DNA of 64,000 nt. Source: Saprospiraceae bacterium. Lineage in GTDB: Bacteria > Bacteroidota > Bacteroidia > Chitinophagales > Saprospiraceae. The notes below the pieces were generated by a model that was not told the DNA's origin, made no database searches, and saw only the letters and a list, made by a program, of their open reading frames with translations. Positions within the stretch are counted from its first letter, which is position 1; the number at the start of each line of letters is the position of its first letter. The translations under genes were made by a program, and so were the position numbers. The stretch spans positions 1,116,001 to 1,180,000 of the forward strand of contig JADKBV010000011.1 in NCBI GenBank assembly GCA_016714895.1, read 5' to 3'. Of this stretch, positions 54,855 through 63,626 are shown one piece after another.

Positions 54855-57266
54855 CTAAAACATCACTGTCCCGGACAATACAAAGTTTCTTCCAGCTCCG
54901 GAAACTCCCGAACTGTAAGGTCTGTACCGTTGGTCTGTGATGTTTTCCAAACCGGCACTAACCGAAAACTTCCTGCTTACATTGTACAGGGCCTTTATAT
55001 TGAGGGTGTACCAGGCAGGAGCATAACTATTTCCATCAACGTCTTTGGCATAGATTTCGGTTTTACCCCGTTCCTCAACCGCCAAATCCTCAAAATCACG
55101 CCTGCCCTGATATTGTAAAAAACACATCAATGTCAAGGGTCCGTTTTGGTAGGTAAGCCGGGTCACACCAAACAAAGGTGCAGCATGTCTCGAAGGACTG
55201 ACCGTTCCGTCTTGGAGTTCTTCTTCACCCACCTGAAAGTTGATATCTGATGTCAACCGAAATCCTCCCGGAAATTTGATTTCCACACCACCTTCCACAC
55301 CATACACATGGGCAATTGCGGCATTTTGGATGGCCTGAACTTTGCTGTTTTCACCATCGTACAAAATACTGTCCAATCCATTGAAGGTAGCATCACGACG
55401 AACCAGCCCATTTTGTAAAATGGTATAATATCCGGTGATTTCAAGCCTGACGACTTCACCAAAAACTTTGCTGAATCCCAGGTCAACATTATATGCCTGT
55501 TCAGCCCGCAAATCCGGGTTGGGTACCGTCACGGTGCCGGGTTCGGAATCAAAAAACTTCCCCAGATCATCTACATTCGGTGACCTGAAGGCAGTTCCGA
55601 CATTTGATTTGATAATAAATGATTCAGAAACCCGATATACGGCTCCCAGCGAACCGGTCATTGCACCATTGGAAGTTGAAGCTGTTGCAAATGGCAAAGG
55701 ATAAAAAGGCAGATTGTTGGCAAAATCCGATTCTATCTGTACTGTATTATACCTTGCACCTGCCAAAACCGTCCATTTTTCTGATATATTATACATATCC
55801 TGTACGTAAATTCCCAAAGAACTCCAGTCAGAATCCGGATATCGTGAAGGTCCGTTTTTTGATTCACCGGAATTGATATCAGTCGTGAAGCCGGAAGAGG
55901 AAACCTTGTTGAATACATATTCCACACCATAAAAGATTTGATTTTTGGTACCGGTGGATTTGACAAAATCAAGATTGGTTGACCATGCAGTCACCCTTTC
56001 CGTTTGGGTATTGCGTTTGTTGCTGTTGAAAATTCTGTCGATACGGCTTTCGCCAAAAAATTGTCGTGCCAGTTTGAGGGACGCCTTGTCGTAAACGACA
56101 TTTTTTTGTTTATGTTCTGCTGTCAAAAGGTGCATGTCCCAACGTTGGGGACCATAATCCCATTCGGCGTACCGAAGGGTTCCGTTCCGGTATTGGTTGT
56201 GTCGGTCATATCTTCCGTAAGAAGATGTTTCAGACCAATGATAAGCATACCCAAAATCCCAGTTTTTATCCGGCGAATACCGGATTTTTTGCATAAAGTT
56301 TTTTTGTTTGTATGCTGTCGGGATCTGCAACAAAGGATCTTCTTGGGTGACGATCTGATCCGTATTGTTTAATCGGGTCACATGAATAGATTTTACATAG
56401 TCGTCCGGTCCATGGTTTCCCTGTCGCAGATGATCAAAATCCCACGAAGAAAATCCTGTCACCAAAGCCCATTTTTTCCAACCGACGTGAACATCAAAGT
56501 GGCCGGTCTTTTCTGTATTTGTTGAAGAATACCGCGCAACAAATTTTCCGGAAACAAACGGTTTTTCGTCCGTTGTAAAGGTTGGTGTCATCGTTCGGAA
56601 GGCCATTGTTCCACCGATCGCATCACTACCGTATAATACAGAACCGGGACCCAGCACAACTTCCGTCTTTTCAATCATAAAAGGATCCATATTGATGACA
56701 TTCTGTATATTTCCACCTCTGAAAATGGCAGTATTCATCCGAACACCATCTATTGAATATATCAGCCTGTTAGCAGCAAAACCCCGGATCATTGGACTGC
56801 CTCCTCCCTGCTGACTTTTTTGTATAAACACCCTTCCGGAAATACCAAGCATGTCAGCTGCCGTCTGAGGATTTTGTAAAGCTACTTCTTTGGGGGAAAC
56901 TGTTACGATCTTTGACGGGACGGAAGCATTGTTTTGATTCCAACGGGTAGCAGAGACTACGATACTGCCGGGATTGACACCTGTTCTTTCCAGGGTAATA
57001 AAAAATCCATTTTCAGCCAGTTTTTGATAACTAAGTGAAACGGTTTTATAACCCACCAAAGAAAATTCAATGGTATTGGCATCCTTACAGGTTGACACAG
57101 AGACCCTGCCAGCCTGATCGGTGGTCATAATATTGGCTGATGAATCACATTGAACGGTCACCCATTCCAGAGGTTCGTTGCTTTCGGCGTCAGTCACCAG
57201 GACACTTTGACCAAAAATTTCGGAATACAAACCGAATATCAGCCAAAGCCAAAATATGTTTTTCAT
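54855..57266 (-). CDS. TonB-dependent receptor, heme/hemoglobin type
   Basis: An 803-aa outer-membrane receptor. It has a signal peptide at 1-19 (ending IFGQ), a CarboxypepD_reg-like domain at about 20-95, and a plug at about 100-220: GGGSPMIRGFAANRLIYSID, then GVRMNTAIFRGGNIQNV and GPGSVLYGSDAIGGTMAFRT. A 22-stranded-type barrel follows, ending in VMF. The plug sequence closely follows the hemoglobin/heme receptor subfamily of Bacteroidota. Ligand assignment to heme is from family resemblance only; related receptors take other iron or copper compounds. A 191-aa membrane-anchored protein gene lies 133 bases upstream on the same strand and probably shares the transcript. Confidence 0.9.
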   Translation of the reverse strand: MKNIFWLWLIFGLYSEIFGQSVLVTDAESNEPLEWVTVQCDSSANIMTTDQAGRVSVSTCKDANTIEFSLVGYKTVSLSYQKLAENGFFITLERTGVNPGSIVVSATRWNQNNASVPSKIVTVSPKEVALQNPQTAADMLGISGRVFIQKSQQGGGSPMIRGFAANRLIYSIDGVRMNTAIFRGGNIQNVINMDPFMIEKTEVVLGPGSVLYGSDAIGGTMAFRTMTPTFTTDEKPFVSGKFVARYSSTNTEKTGHFDVHVGWKKWALVTGFSSWDFDHLRQGNHGPDDYVKSIHVTRLNNTDQIVTQEDPLLQIPTAYKQKNFMQKIRYSPDKNWDFGYAYHWSETSSYGRYDRHNQYRNGTLRYAEWDYGPQRWDMHLLTAEHKQKNVVYDKASLKLARQFFGESRIDRIFNSNKRNTQTERVTAWSTNLDFVKSTGTKNQIFYGVEYVFNKVSSSGFTTDINSGESKNGPSRYPDSDWSSLGIYVQDMYNISEKWTVLAGARYNTVQIESDFANNLPFYPLPFATASTSNGAMTGSLGAVYRVSESFIIKSNVGTAFRSPNVDDLGKFFDSEPGTVTVPNPDLRAEQAYNVDLGFSKVFGEVVRLEITGYYTILQNGLVRRDATFNGLDSILYDGENSKVQAIQNAAIAHVYGVEGGVEIKFPGGFRLTSDINFQVGEEELQDGTVSPSRHAAPLFGVTRLTYQNGPLTLMCFLQYQGRRDFEDLAVEERGKTEIYAKDVDGNSYAPAWYTLNIKALYNVSRKFSVSAGLENITDQRYRPYSSGVSGAGRNFVLSGTVMF

Positions 57267-57399
57267 TTTTTGATATGTTAATCATCAAAGAATAGGTTTT
57301 TTGGCTAACTAATGTTTAATGACGGACGGATAGATGAAACCCATCAGAATAGAGTGACAATGTATACCAAAAAACGCGGAAAATCTTTACAAGTGCCTT

Positions 57400-57975
57400 T
57401 TACAGCAAGCTTGTCTGAAAATGAAAAACAGGTTGCGGGGGAGGAGAGGGGATGTCCCGGACAAAGGTTGCTAAAGTATTTTCCATTGTGTGTAAAGACG
57501 TACTTTCGAATAATGGAATTATATAAGTCAAAACATCTCTATTGGGACAAAACAATTTTTTATAAAAGTCCTTCCATTTTGTTTCGTGATTTTTTTTCTG
57601 CGGATGGGCACCTAAGGCAATCCAAACTTCCTTTTGGAGTTGTCGTTCCAGCCGGCTTTCTTCCTGATCCCACCAACACCAGTATTTTACCGAATCTCCG
57701 GAGATTTCCTTTCTGACGATGTCGTACATTTCATCCTGGTAAACAAATTCTTTATTATGTTTCCAATCCAACAACGTTTTGGATTCTTCCATCGAAAAAA
57801 CAAAATATACCAGATCATCATCAGAAATACCCCGGATGATTTTTTGTTTTACTTCTTTTCGAATCTTTTTTTTCTGAATTTTCAGTACAACAATACCCGA
57901 CACTGCCGGCAATAAAAGAGCCAGAAGCAAGGTCGTAAGGTATCCGAACTGTTTTATATTCAGGCGGCCAATCAT
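57400..57975 (-). CDS. Single-pass membrane protein of unknown function
   Basis: A 191-aa protein. A hydrophobic helix at residues 12-32 (FGYLTTLLLALLLPAVSGIVV, 21 residues with a Pro near its end) is followed by a Lys/Arg-rich stretch (IQKKKIRKEVKQKIIRG). The soluble part shows LVYFVFSMEESK, then DWKHNKEFVYQDEMYDIV and a striking YWCWWDQEES motif. Similar proteins recur next to TonB receptors in Bacteroidota, but I know no function. It precedes the heme-type receptor gene. The C-terminus is Pro/His/Gln-containing (SPPPQPVFHFQ), which might bind metal; that is speculative. Confidence 0.7.
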   Translation of the reverse strand: MIGRLNIKQFGYLTTLLLALLLPAVSGIVVLKIQKKKIRKEVKQKIIRGISDDDLVYFVFSMEESKTLLDWKHNKEFVYQDEMYDIVRKEISGDSVKYWCWWDQEESRLERQLQKEVWIALGAHPQKKNHETKWKDFYKKLFCPNRDVLTYIIPLFESTSLHTMENTLATFVRDIPSPPPQPVFHFQTSLL

Positions 57976-58261
57976 TTTTAATATTGGGCAAATGATGATT
58001 GAAAAAGCAAATGTAATGATAATTTTGGAGTGTAATAAAATGGTGGTGACATTTGATTTTTGTTATTTTATCCTTTCGGAGCATCATATTAAGTTTTTGA
58101 AAATCGTGTTTTTGATTAAAAGTTTTGGTCTTTTGATCGTAAAATAGTAAGTCCCAAACGTAAAATACGGGTAAGTTTTGTTCAAAAATAAGCTCAAAAA
58201 CCTAAAAACCGACCCAAAGGCCAAAAAAAACCAAAGAAATCGAATCTTTTTTATCAAAAAA
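57976..58261. other. Intergenic DNA between divergent units
   Basis: AT-rich region between the minus-strand membrane protein gene and rpsU. It contains A-rich/C-spaced tracts (CAAAAACCTAAAAACCGACC near 58196) but no supported gene. Confidence 0.4.
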
Positions 58262-58293
58262 TTTGGCCAGTTCAGTTTATGCCGTTAATTTTG
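58262..58293 (+). promoter_or_regulatory. rpsU promoter
   Basis: TTTG at 58262-58265 and TAATTTTG at 58286-58293, with a 20-base spacer, are a full match to the Bacteroidota housekeeping promoter. The rpsU ATG is about 50 bases downstream. Confidence 0.75.
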
Positions 58294-58344
58294 CGGCTCA
58301 ATTTTGAATTTTAAGTTTTATTTTATTTATAATCTAATCCATTT

Positions 58345-58539
58345 ATGTTAATAATCCATATCAAAGACGACGAATCAATCGACAGAGCGTTAAAAAGATA
58401 TAAAAGAAAATTTCAGTCTGTAGGCTTGGTAAAAGAGTTGAGAAGCAGAAAACACTTTACCAAACCATCTGTAGAAAGAAGAAATGAAATTCTGAGTGCC
58501 GCTTACCGTCAGGTGAAGTTTGGCAATATGAACGATTAA
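58345..58539 (+). CDS. rpsU: 30S ribosomal protein S21
   Basis: A 64-aa small-subunit protein. Family features are MLIIHIKDDESIDRALKRYK followed by the Lys/Arg-rich FQSVGLVKELRSRKHFTKPS and RRNEIL. In Bacteroidota S21 sits near the anti-Shine-Dalgarno end of 16S rRNA and helps explain the lack of Shine-Dalgarno use, which agrees with the leaders seen in this window. It is a single gene with a consensus promoter upstream and an intrinsic terminator 42 bases after the stop. Confidence 0.96.
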   Translation: MLIIHIKDDESIDRALKRYKRKFQSVGLVKELRSRKHFTKPSVERRNEILSAAYRQVKFGNMND

Positions 58540-58581
58540 TATCCTTTTTTTCCTTTCGGGAAAAAAGTTCAGACGATATAT

Positions 58582-58618
58582 AAATCACATTTCCGTTGAG
58601 GAGATGTGATTTTTTTTT
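58582..58618 (+). terminator. rpsU terminator
   Basis: AAATCACAT (58582-58590) pairs with ATGTGATTT (58604-58612), followed by a run of T's to 58618. Confidence 0.85.
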
Positions 58619-58681
58619 GCCTACAATGAACAAAATGACTGTCCAAACATTGTGATGACACTATTTTGATATAAATATTAT

Positions 58682-59590
58682 ATGTTACAAGTACAAAACA
58701 TTGTTATCGCAGGAGGAACGGGTCTCGTAGGCAGGCATCTCGCTGTCCAACTTGATCCGAATCTTTTTCAGATATACATCCTGACCAGAAAAAAAAGACC
58801 TTCACAAGATCATATTCATTACGTGGTCTGGGACCCGGCTTCCGGTTTTATCGACGACAACCTTCCCGATGTCGATATTGTCATCAACCTTGCTGGTGAA
58901 GGAATCGCTGAAGGTCGCTGGACTACTTCCCGTAAAAAAGCCCTGCTCGACAGCAGAATCCAAAGTGTTCAAACACTAAAAAAATGGATATCCTCCAGGC
59001 AACAAAAACCATCGCTTTTTATTGGTGCTTCTGCAGTAGGGTATTACGGACACCGGGGAGACGAAGAACTAACAGAAGATGCAAACCCCGGCCATGAATA
59101 TATGTCGCAACTTTGTTTGGATTGGGAAAAATCTTCTTTGGAAATCAAACCTTTGGTTCAAAGAACCGTCTTCCTGCGTATTGGAATTGTATTAAGTATG
59201 GAAGGTGGTGCATTGCCCAAAATGTTGATGACAAAACCTTTTGGATTTTTGTCATATTTCGGCAACGGAAATCAATTTTATCCTTGGATACATATCAGTG
59301 ACCTGACCGGCATTATTACGGAAAGTATCCGAAACCAACACTACGAAGGAATTTTTAATGCGGTATCTCCACAGGAAATCACCAATAAAAAGGCAATGTA
59401 CGATGTAGCCAAAAAAGTGGGTAATATTTTTTTAGTATTACCGGTGCCTGCCTTTTTACTGAAACTTATGTTGGGTGAAATGTCCAAAGTTGTCCTTAAC
59501 AGCAATCGGGTCATCCCTCAAAAACTGAGGGAATTAGGTTTTTCCTTTAAATACATCGAATTTGATGATGCAGTCAAAAGTTTGTTATAA
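58682..59590 (+). CDS. TIGR01777-family NAD-dependent epimerase-like protein
   Basis: A 302-aa extended-SDR protein (SDR39U1/YfcH type). The nucleotide-binding motif GGTGLVG is at residues 11-17, with INLAGEGIAEGRW (near 78-90), SRIQS, the catalytic-region SAVGYYG and the C-terminal DUF1731-like segment (VPAFLLKLMLGEMSK...VIPQKLRELGFSFKY). The length matches the family. Its substrate is unknown; family members are often linked to cell-division or envelope phenotypes without defined chemistry. It stands alone, downstream of rpsU. Confidence 0.92.
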   Translation: MLQVQNIVIAGGTGLVGRHLAVQLDPNLFQIYILTRKKRPSQDHIHYVVWDPASGFIDDNLPDVDIVINLAGEGIAEGRWTTSRKKALLDSRIQSVQTLKKWISSRQQKPSLFIGASAVGYYGHRGDEELTEDANPGHEYMSQLCLDWEKSSLEIKPLVQRTVFLRIGIVLSMEGGALPKMLMTKPFGFLSYFGNGNQFYPWIHISDLTGIITESIRNQHYEGIFNAVSPQEITNKKAMYDVAKKVGNIFLVLPVPAFLLKLMLGEMSKVVLNSNRVIPQKLRELGFSFKYIEFDDAVKSLL

Positions 59591-59918
59591 ACTCTTTTTA
59601 AGAGCTCTGATCATTGATTCGTTTAAAAATTTAAAGTAACAAGTCGGTTTTTCTGATACGTGTCCTATCCATTGTTCTTTCTACGGACAATCAGCAATTT
59701 ATGTACTTTTATTTGGTATAAACTATCTATTTTTAATAGTATGCGGACCCTATATTAAATCTCAGGTGAGTTTTGGTTCAACCATTTTGGTGTTATTAAA
59801 AGGTGTCAGATTTAAATTCTGTTGGTTAAATTATCTTATAAAAAAGTTAAAAGCTGATTTGTTATTCAGATTGCCATTATCAGACATTATTTTTGCACCG
59901 AAAAAATAACTACGGACC
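59591..59918. other. Intergenic DNA upstream of the Rpn gene
   Basis: No gene is seen. TATTTTTG at 59888-59895 is a possible -7 element for the Rpn gene, but no -33 partner lies at a good distance. Confidence 0.4.
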
Positions 59919-60854
59919 ATGAAAAATTTGCATGACAGGTTTGTTAAAGATCGGTTACTTGAAAAACAAAATGCTATTGATTTTCTTCAAATAGCTTTGC
60001 CAAAGGAAGTTTCGGAGATATTATCGCTGGACCAGTTGGTGCCCACCCAAAATTCATTTGTCACAGATCGTGTAAAAGAACTGTTTTCAGATGTAGTGTA
60101 TCAATGCAAACTGACTACGGGTGATGATGTGTACTGTTGTATTCTGATAGAACATAAAAGTTATAAAGACCCTTTTGCGGCTTTTCAGATTGGTAGTTAT
60201 TTGTTTGAGGGATACCGACAACAAATTAAAAACAGGCAACCCTTCAGGGTGATTATACCATTGATATTTTATCACCATGAAGACACTTGGGTTTACAAAC
60301 CCGTCGAATCCTTTTTTGTCAGTCTGCCTGAAGTATTGCACCCTTATATTCCTAAGTTTGATACTATTTTTTTTGACGTTAAAAATTTATCTGATCAGAC
60401 GATTATGGAAATGAGAAATGCAGCGTGGGTGACCATGTTTTTAACGCAAAAACACCATACCAGGCCTGACGAGTTGTTGGAAAGAATAGGCAAAATTTAT
60501 GAATCTTTACAAACGGTGGAAGAGAGGAACTCTTTTGAGAAAAACATTGTTTACGTATTAATGACATTTTCAAAAAATGATCATTTTTTTGAGATCATTC
60601 AAAAGGAACATTACAAACCCATCAACAAAGTAATTATGACTATATACGAACAAGCCATTACAGAAGGTTTGATAAAAGGAAAAACCGAAGGTAGAATGGA
60701 GGGTAGAAGGGAAGGTAAAATGGAAGGTAAAACTGAAGTAATTTTGGCTTTATTTGAAGATCAGATACCTTTGTCGTTGATTGCCAGATATACAAAACTC
60801 ACTGAAACGGAAGTAAAAAATATTTTGATTGAAAAACAAAAGATTAAAGAGTAA
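59919..60854 (+). CDS. Rpn-family PD-(D/E)xK nuclease
   Basis: A 311-aa protein of the Rpn/YhgA (PF04754-like) family, which are Mg-dependent DNA nucleases that promote recombination and in some cases act in phage defence. The N-terminal nuclease fold is visible: VKELFSDVVYQCK (Asp58), then CCILIEHKS (Glu78-x-Lys80) and PFAAFQIGSYL. The C-terminal part has the charged GKTEGRMEGRREGKMEGK stretch (about residues 253-270), typical of these proteins, and a short helical end (LTETEVKNILIEKQK). An in-frame ATG at 60636 (MTIYEQ) could start a 72-aa C-terminal product. It stands alone between long intergenic regions. Confidence 0.9.
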   Translation: MKNLHDRFVKDRLLEKQNAIDFLQIALPKEVSEILSLDQLVPTQNSFVTDRVKELFSDVVYQCKLTTGDDVYCCILIEHKSYKDPFAAFQIGSYLFEGYRQQIKNRQPFRVIIPLIFYHHEDTWVYKPVESFFVSLPEVLHPYIPKFDTIFFDVKNLSDQTIMEMRNAAWVTMFLTQKHHTRPDELLERIGKIYESLQTVEERNSFEKNIVYVLMTFSKNDHFFEIIQKEHYKPINKVIMTIYEQAITEGLIKGKTEGRMEGRREGKMEGKTEVILALFEDQIPLSLIARYTKLTETEVKNILIEKQKIKE

Positions 60855-61109
60855 GGAATTTTATTTACGGAAATTTTGGGGAAACCAGCTATTTAAATTC
60901 TCTGTTTCAGCAATGTTTTTATAAGGTTCTGATTCCAATAATAACAACTCTTTAAGATAGGGAATATGATATCAGGAGATAAATTGTGATATGTTGGGGG
61001 ATATCATTCAGATAAGAAAACAATGCTCTTATTATCTTATAAAATCGATTTTAGATTCAAGTATTAATTTTTTTCTATTTTTACCATTCAAACAAGAACA
61101 TCTGCGTCT

Positions 61110-61817
61110 GTGAACATTCTTATTCAAACCACACAAAACGTCGTACTGACATATCCACTTGCCAACATTGGCGTCCGGATAGCCGCTTTTGTACTTGATT
61201 TGGTCATTGTTATTTTTTTTTATTTTGGTTTGATTCTCACAATTTTTGGCCGAAGTGAAATATCACAGATTTTGCTTTCAGCCTTGCTTTTTATGACCTA
61301 CCATCTTTTGTTTGAAGTGTTTATGAATGGTCAGACACCAGGGAAAAAAATTGTCAATATTCAGGTCGTTTCGATGGACGGTACATCTCCAACCATTGAA
61401 CAACTTTTTATCAGGTGGTCATTCCGATTATTGGATTTAGGAGTGAGTTTTGGTACAGTAGGTTTATTTTTTGCTATGTCTTCAACCTTACACCAAAAAT
61501 TGGGTGATTTATTGGCGGGTACGATTGTGGTGAATAAAAACTTTTTGCAACATCCCGGATTACATACCCTGATCAAATTGAACCAGGTAGAAAAAGGTCA
61601 TATTAATCCTTTGCTGAAACAATATTCGGATGAAGATATGATTTTGGTAAAAATCCTTTTATCAAGAGTCAGGGCTTATGATACAGTTGAAAATAAAAGT
61701 TTGCTGCGAAAAATGGCAAATAAAATCAAACAAGATCTCAAAGAAACCGATCAGACTGAAGATGCTGAAACGTATTTAAACAGAATATTACATGATTATA
61801 TCATTATAACCCGCTAA
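61110..61817 (+). CDS. RDD-family membrane protein
   Basis: A 235-aa protein with an RDD domain of three or four helices in its first ~145 residues: RIAAFVLDLVIVIFFYFG with the family Arg and Asp, then QTPGKKIVNIQVVSMDG, RWSFRLLDLG and HQKLGDLLAGTIVV. The C-terminal ~85 residues are soluble and helical. The frame starts at a GTG (61110); no better ATG exists before the RDD domain. RDD proteins are thought to be transport or membrane-organising proteins. It is 3 bases upstream of a SpoIIM-like gene and thus the first gene of the operon that runs off the window. Confidence 0.9.
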   Translation: MNILIQTTQNVVLTYPLANIGVRIAAFVLDLVIVIFFYFGLILTIFGRSEISQILLSALLFMTYHLLFEVFMNGQTPGKKIVNIQVVSMDGTSPTIEQLFIRWSFRLLDLGVSFGTVGLFFAMSSTLHQKLGDLLAGTIVVNKNFLQHPGLHTLIKLNQVEKGHINPLLKQYSDEDMILVKILLSRVRAYDTVENKSLLRKMANKIKQDLKETDQTEDAETYLNRILHDYIIITR

Positions 61818-61820
61818 GGT

Positions 61821-63626
61821 ATGACAGAAAGCGAGTTTATTAAACAAAATATCGAAGACTGGCGAAAATTTGAAGCCTCGCTGCAATCAACCAATATCGA
61901 CGCGGACGAATTAGGAAGACTGTATTCAAAAATTTCCGGTGATTTGTCTTATGCGCAAACACACTACCCGAGAAGAGGAATCCGACGATACCTGAATCAA
62001 CTGCTTGGTAATATTTTTTCAAAAATGTCGGTAGCTCCAAAAAGAGATTTTATCAAAACAATAGCTGAATTTTATACCATTACGGTGGCCGGTATTATTG
62101 TGCATTACAGACAAAGTTTTTATCTTTCATTGGTTATATTTGTATTGTCTGTTTCTGTCGGAATCTATTCCACCCTGACATACGAAAATTTTCCCCTTTC
62201 AATCCTTGGTCCTGAATATATGGCCACAACGGAAACTAACATTCAGAATAATGATCCCATGGCCATTTATAAAAGTCAGTCATCTTCTTTTATGTTTTTA
62301 GCCATCACCCTCAACAATATTAAAGTGGCCTTTTTAGCTTTTGTAATGGGCACTTTTTCTATGTTGGGCACTTTTTATGTGTTGATCAAAAATGGTATCA
62401 TGCTCGGAACCTTTCAGACTTTTTTTTATACCAAAGGTCTGTTGGTTACCTCTTTTCTGACCATCTGGATCCATGGAACCATCGAAATCTCATCCATTGT
62501 CATAGCCGGAGCAGCAGGAATTGTTCTGGGTAAACGGATTGTTCATCCCGGAACTTACACCCGTTCTCAAAGCATAAAAACTGGGGCATTACACAGTTTT
62601 ATCATATTGATGAGTACCGTTCCGCTTTTTGTTATTGCCGGATTTTTGGAAGGTTATGTCACCCGCTATACAGGTTTACCTGATATTGCCAAAATATCCA
62701 TCATTTTATGTTCACTTTTTCTGGTTCTTTACATGTATGTTTACCTGCCCTACAGATTCAAAAAATCAGGAATGACTATTTTTGAGCCAGGAAAACACAT
62801 CATTCATCAACCTCAAGTGGAATCAGTTGGTTCTGAAGGAGGTGTTTTGGCCGAATCTTTAAAAACTTTCCGAAAAAACACGATCTTCGTTTTTTTTAAG
62901 ACTATTGTTCCTGCTATGATGATACTTGTTCCGGTGATTTGTTATGAAACCTTATATTCGGGTTTTTTAATTTCATCATCAGAAAAGTTTTATTTTGCAA
63001 GTTTCCCCCAAATCAGTCCGGTCATGTATTTCGGGCTGTTTCTGACAATATTTCTTTTTTTATCGGCTCAGTTTACCTTGACCTACTCGCAGGAATTTTC
63101 GCATAAACATTGGTGGGATAATATAAAAAAGTATTTTCCGGTTTTTGTTGTTTCTTCCTTGTTAGTCTCTTTTCCTTTTGTTATTACAGATGAATGGACG
63201 TTGTTTTTATTATCAATAACTTTTCCGGTATTGTCTGCATTTTTTATTTTATTTTCTATCCAAACGTCTCAGAATATATTTTCAACTTTACAAAAAGGGT
63301 TGTTATTTACATATCATCATTGGTTGAAGGTAATATTGTACAGTATATTATCTTTGATTATGATGTGGCTTATGAACGGAATGATCAGTTCGCTGAGAAT
63401 GTTGTTTCTGGATGACATGTTTTTTTGGCACAACCTGTTTGGTAGTCACCATCAAAATTTGTTTTTTATAGAATATCTTTCCAAAAGTGTGTTGATGATG
63501 ATTTTTATATCTTTTTTATATGCCTTGTCAAGAACCCTATTTGTGCAGATTAATCACCAAAAATATTCTCTCGATATTCAGGAAAAAGTAGAAACATTTA
63601 TATCATCCAAAACAAATAAAGTATGA
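61821..63626 (+). CDS. SpoIIM/DUF95-like polytopic membrane protein
   Basis: A 601-aa membrane protein. The N-terminal soluble region begins FIKQNIEDWRKFEASL and includes LYSKISGDLSYAQTHYP, the hallmark start of stage II sporulation M-like proteins. A first membrane domain follows, with SFMFLAITLNNIKVAFLAF and TIWIHGTIEISSIVIAG (conserved His-Gly-x-x-Glu). The C-terminal half adds about five or six further helices. RDD-SpoIIM-DUF4129 operons, usually continuing with DUF4350, MoxR and DUF58 genes, are widespread in Bacteroidota; their function is not settled. It overlaps the next gene by ATGA. Confidence 0.9.
   Translation: MTESEFIKQNIEDWRKFEASLQSTNIDADELGRLYSKISGDLSYAQTHYPRRGIRRYLNQLLGNIFSKMSVAPKRDFIKTIAEFYTITVAGIIVHYRQSFYLSLVIFVLSVSVGIYSTLTYENFPLSILGPEYMATTETNIQNNDPMAIYKSQSSSFMFLAITLNNIKVAFLAFVMGTFSMLGTFYVLIKNGIMLGTFQTFFYTKGLLVTSFLTIWIHGTIEISSIVIAGAAGIVLGKRIVHPGTYTRSQSIKTGALHSFIILMSTVPLFVIAGFLEGYVTRYTGLPDIAKISIILCSLFLVLYMYVYLPYRFKKSGMTIFEPGKHIIHQPQVESVGSEGGVLAESLKTFRKNTIFVFFKTIVPAMMILVPVICYETLYSGFLISSSEKFYFASFPQISPVMYFGLFLTIFLFLSAQFTLTYSQEFSHKHWWDNIKKYFPVFVVSSLLVSFPFVITDEWTLFLLSITFPVLSAFFILFSIQTSQNIFSTLQKGLLFTYHHWLKVILYSILSLIMMWLMNGMISSLRMLFLDDMFFWHNLFGSHHQNLFFIEYLSKSVLMMIFISFLYALSRTLFVQINHQKYSLDIQEKVETFISSKTNKV

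Noticed and set aside
57312..57716. 134-codon plus-strand frame
   Set aside because: Mostly antisense to the membrane protein gene at 57400-57975, with no family features and an unlikely composition.
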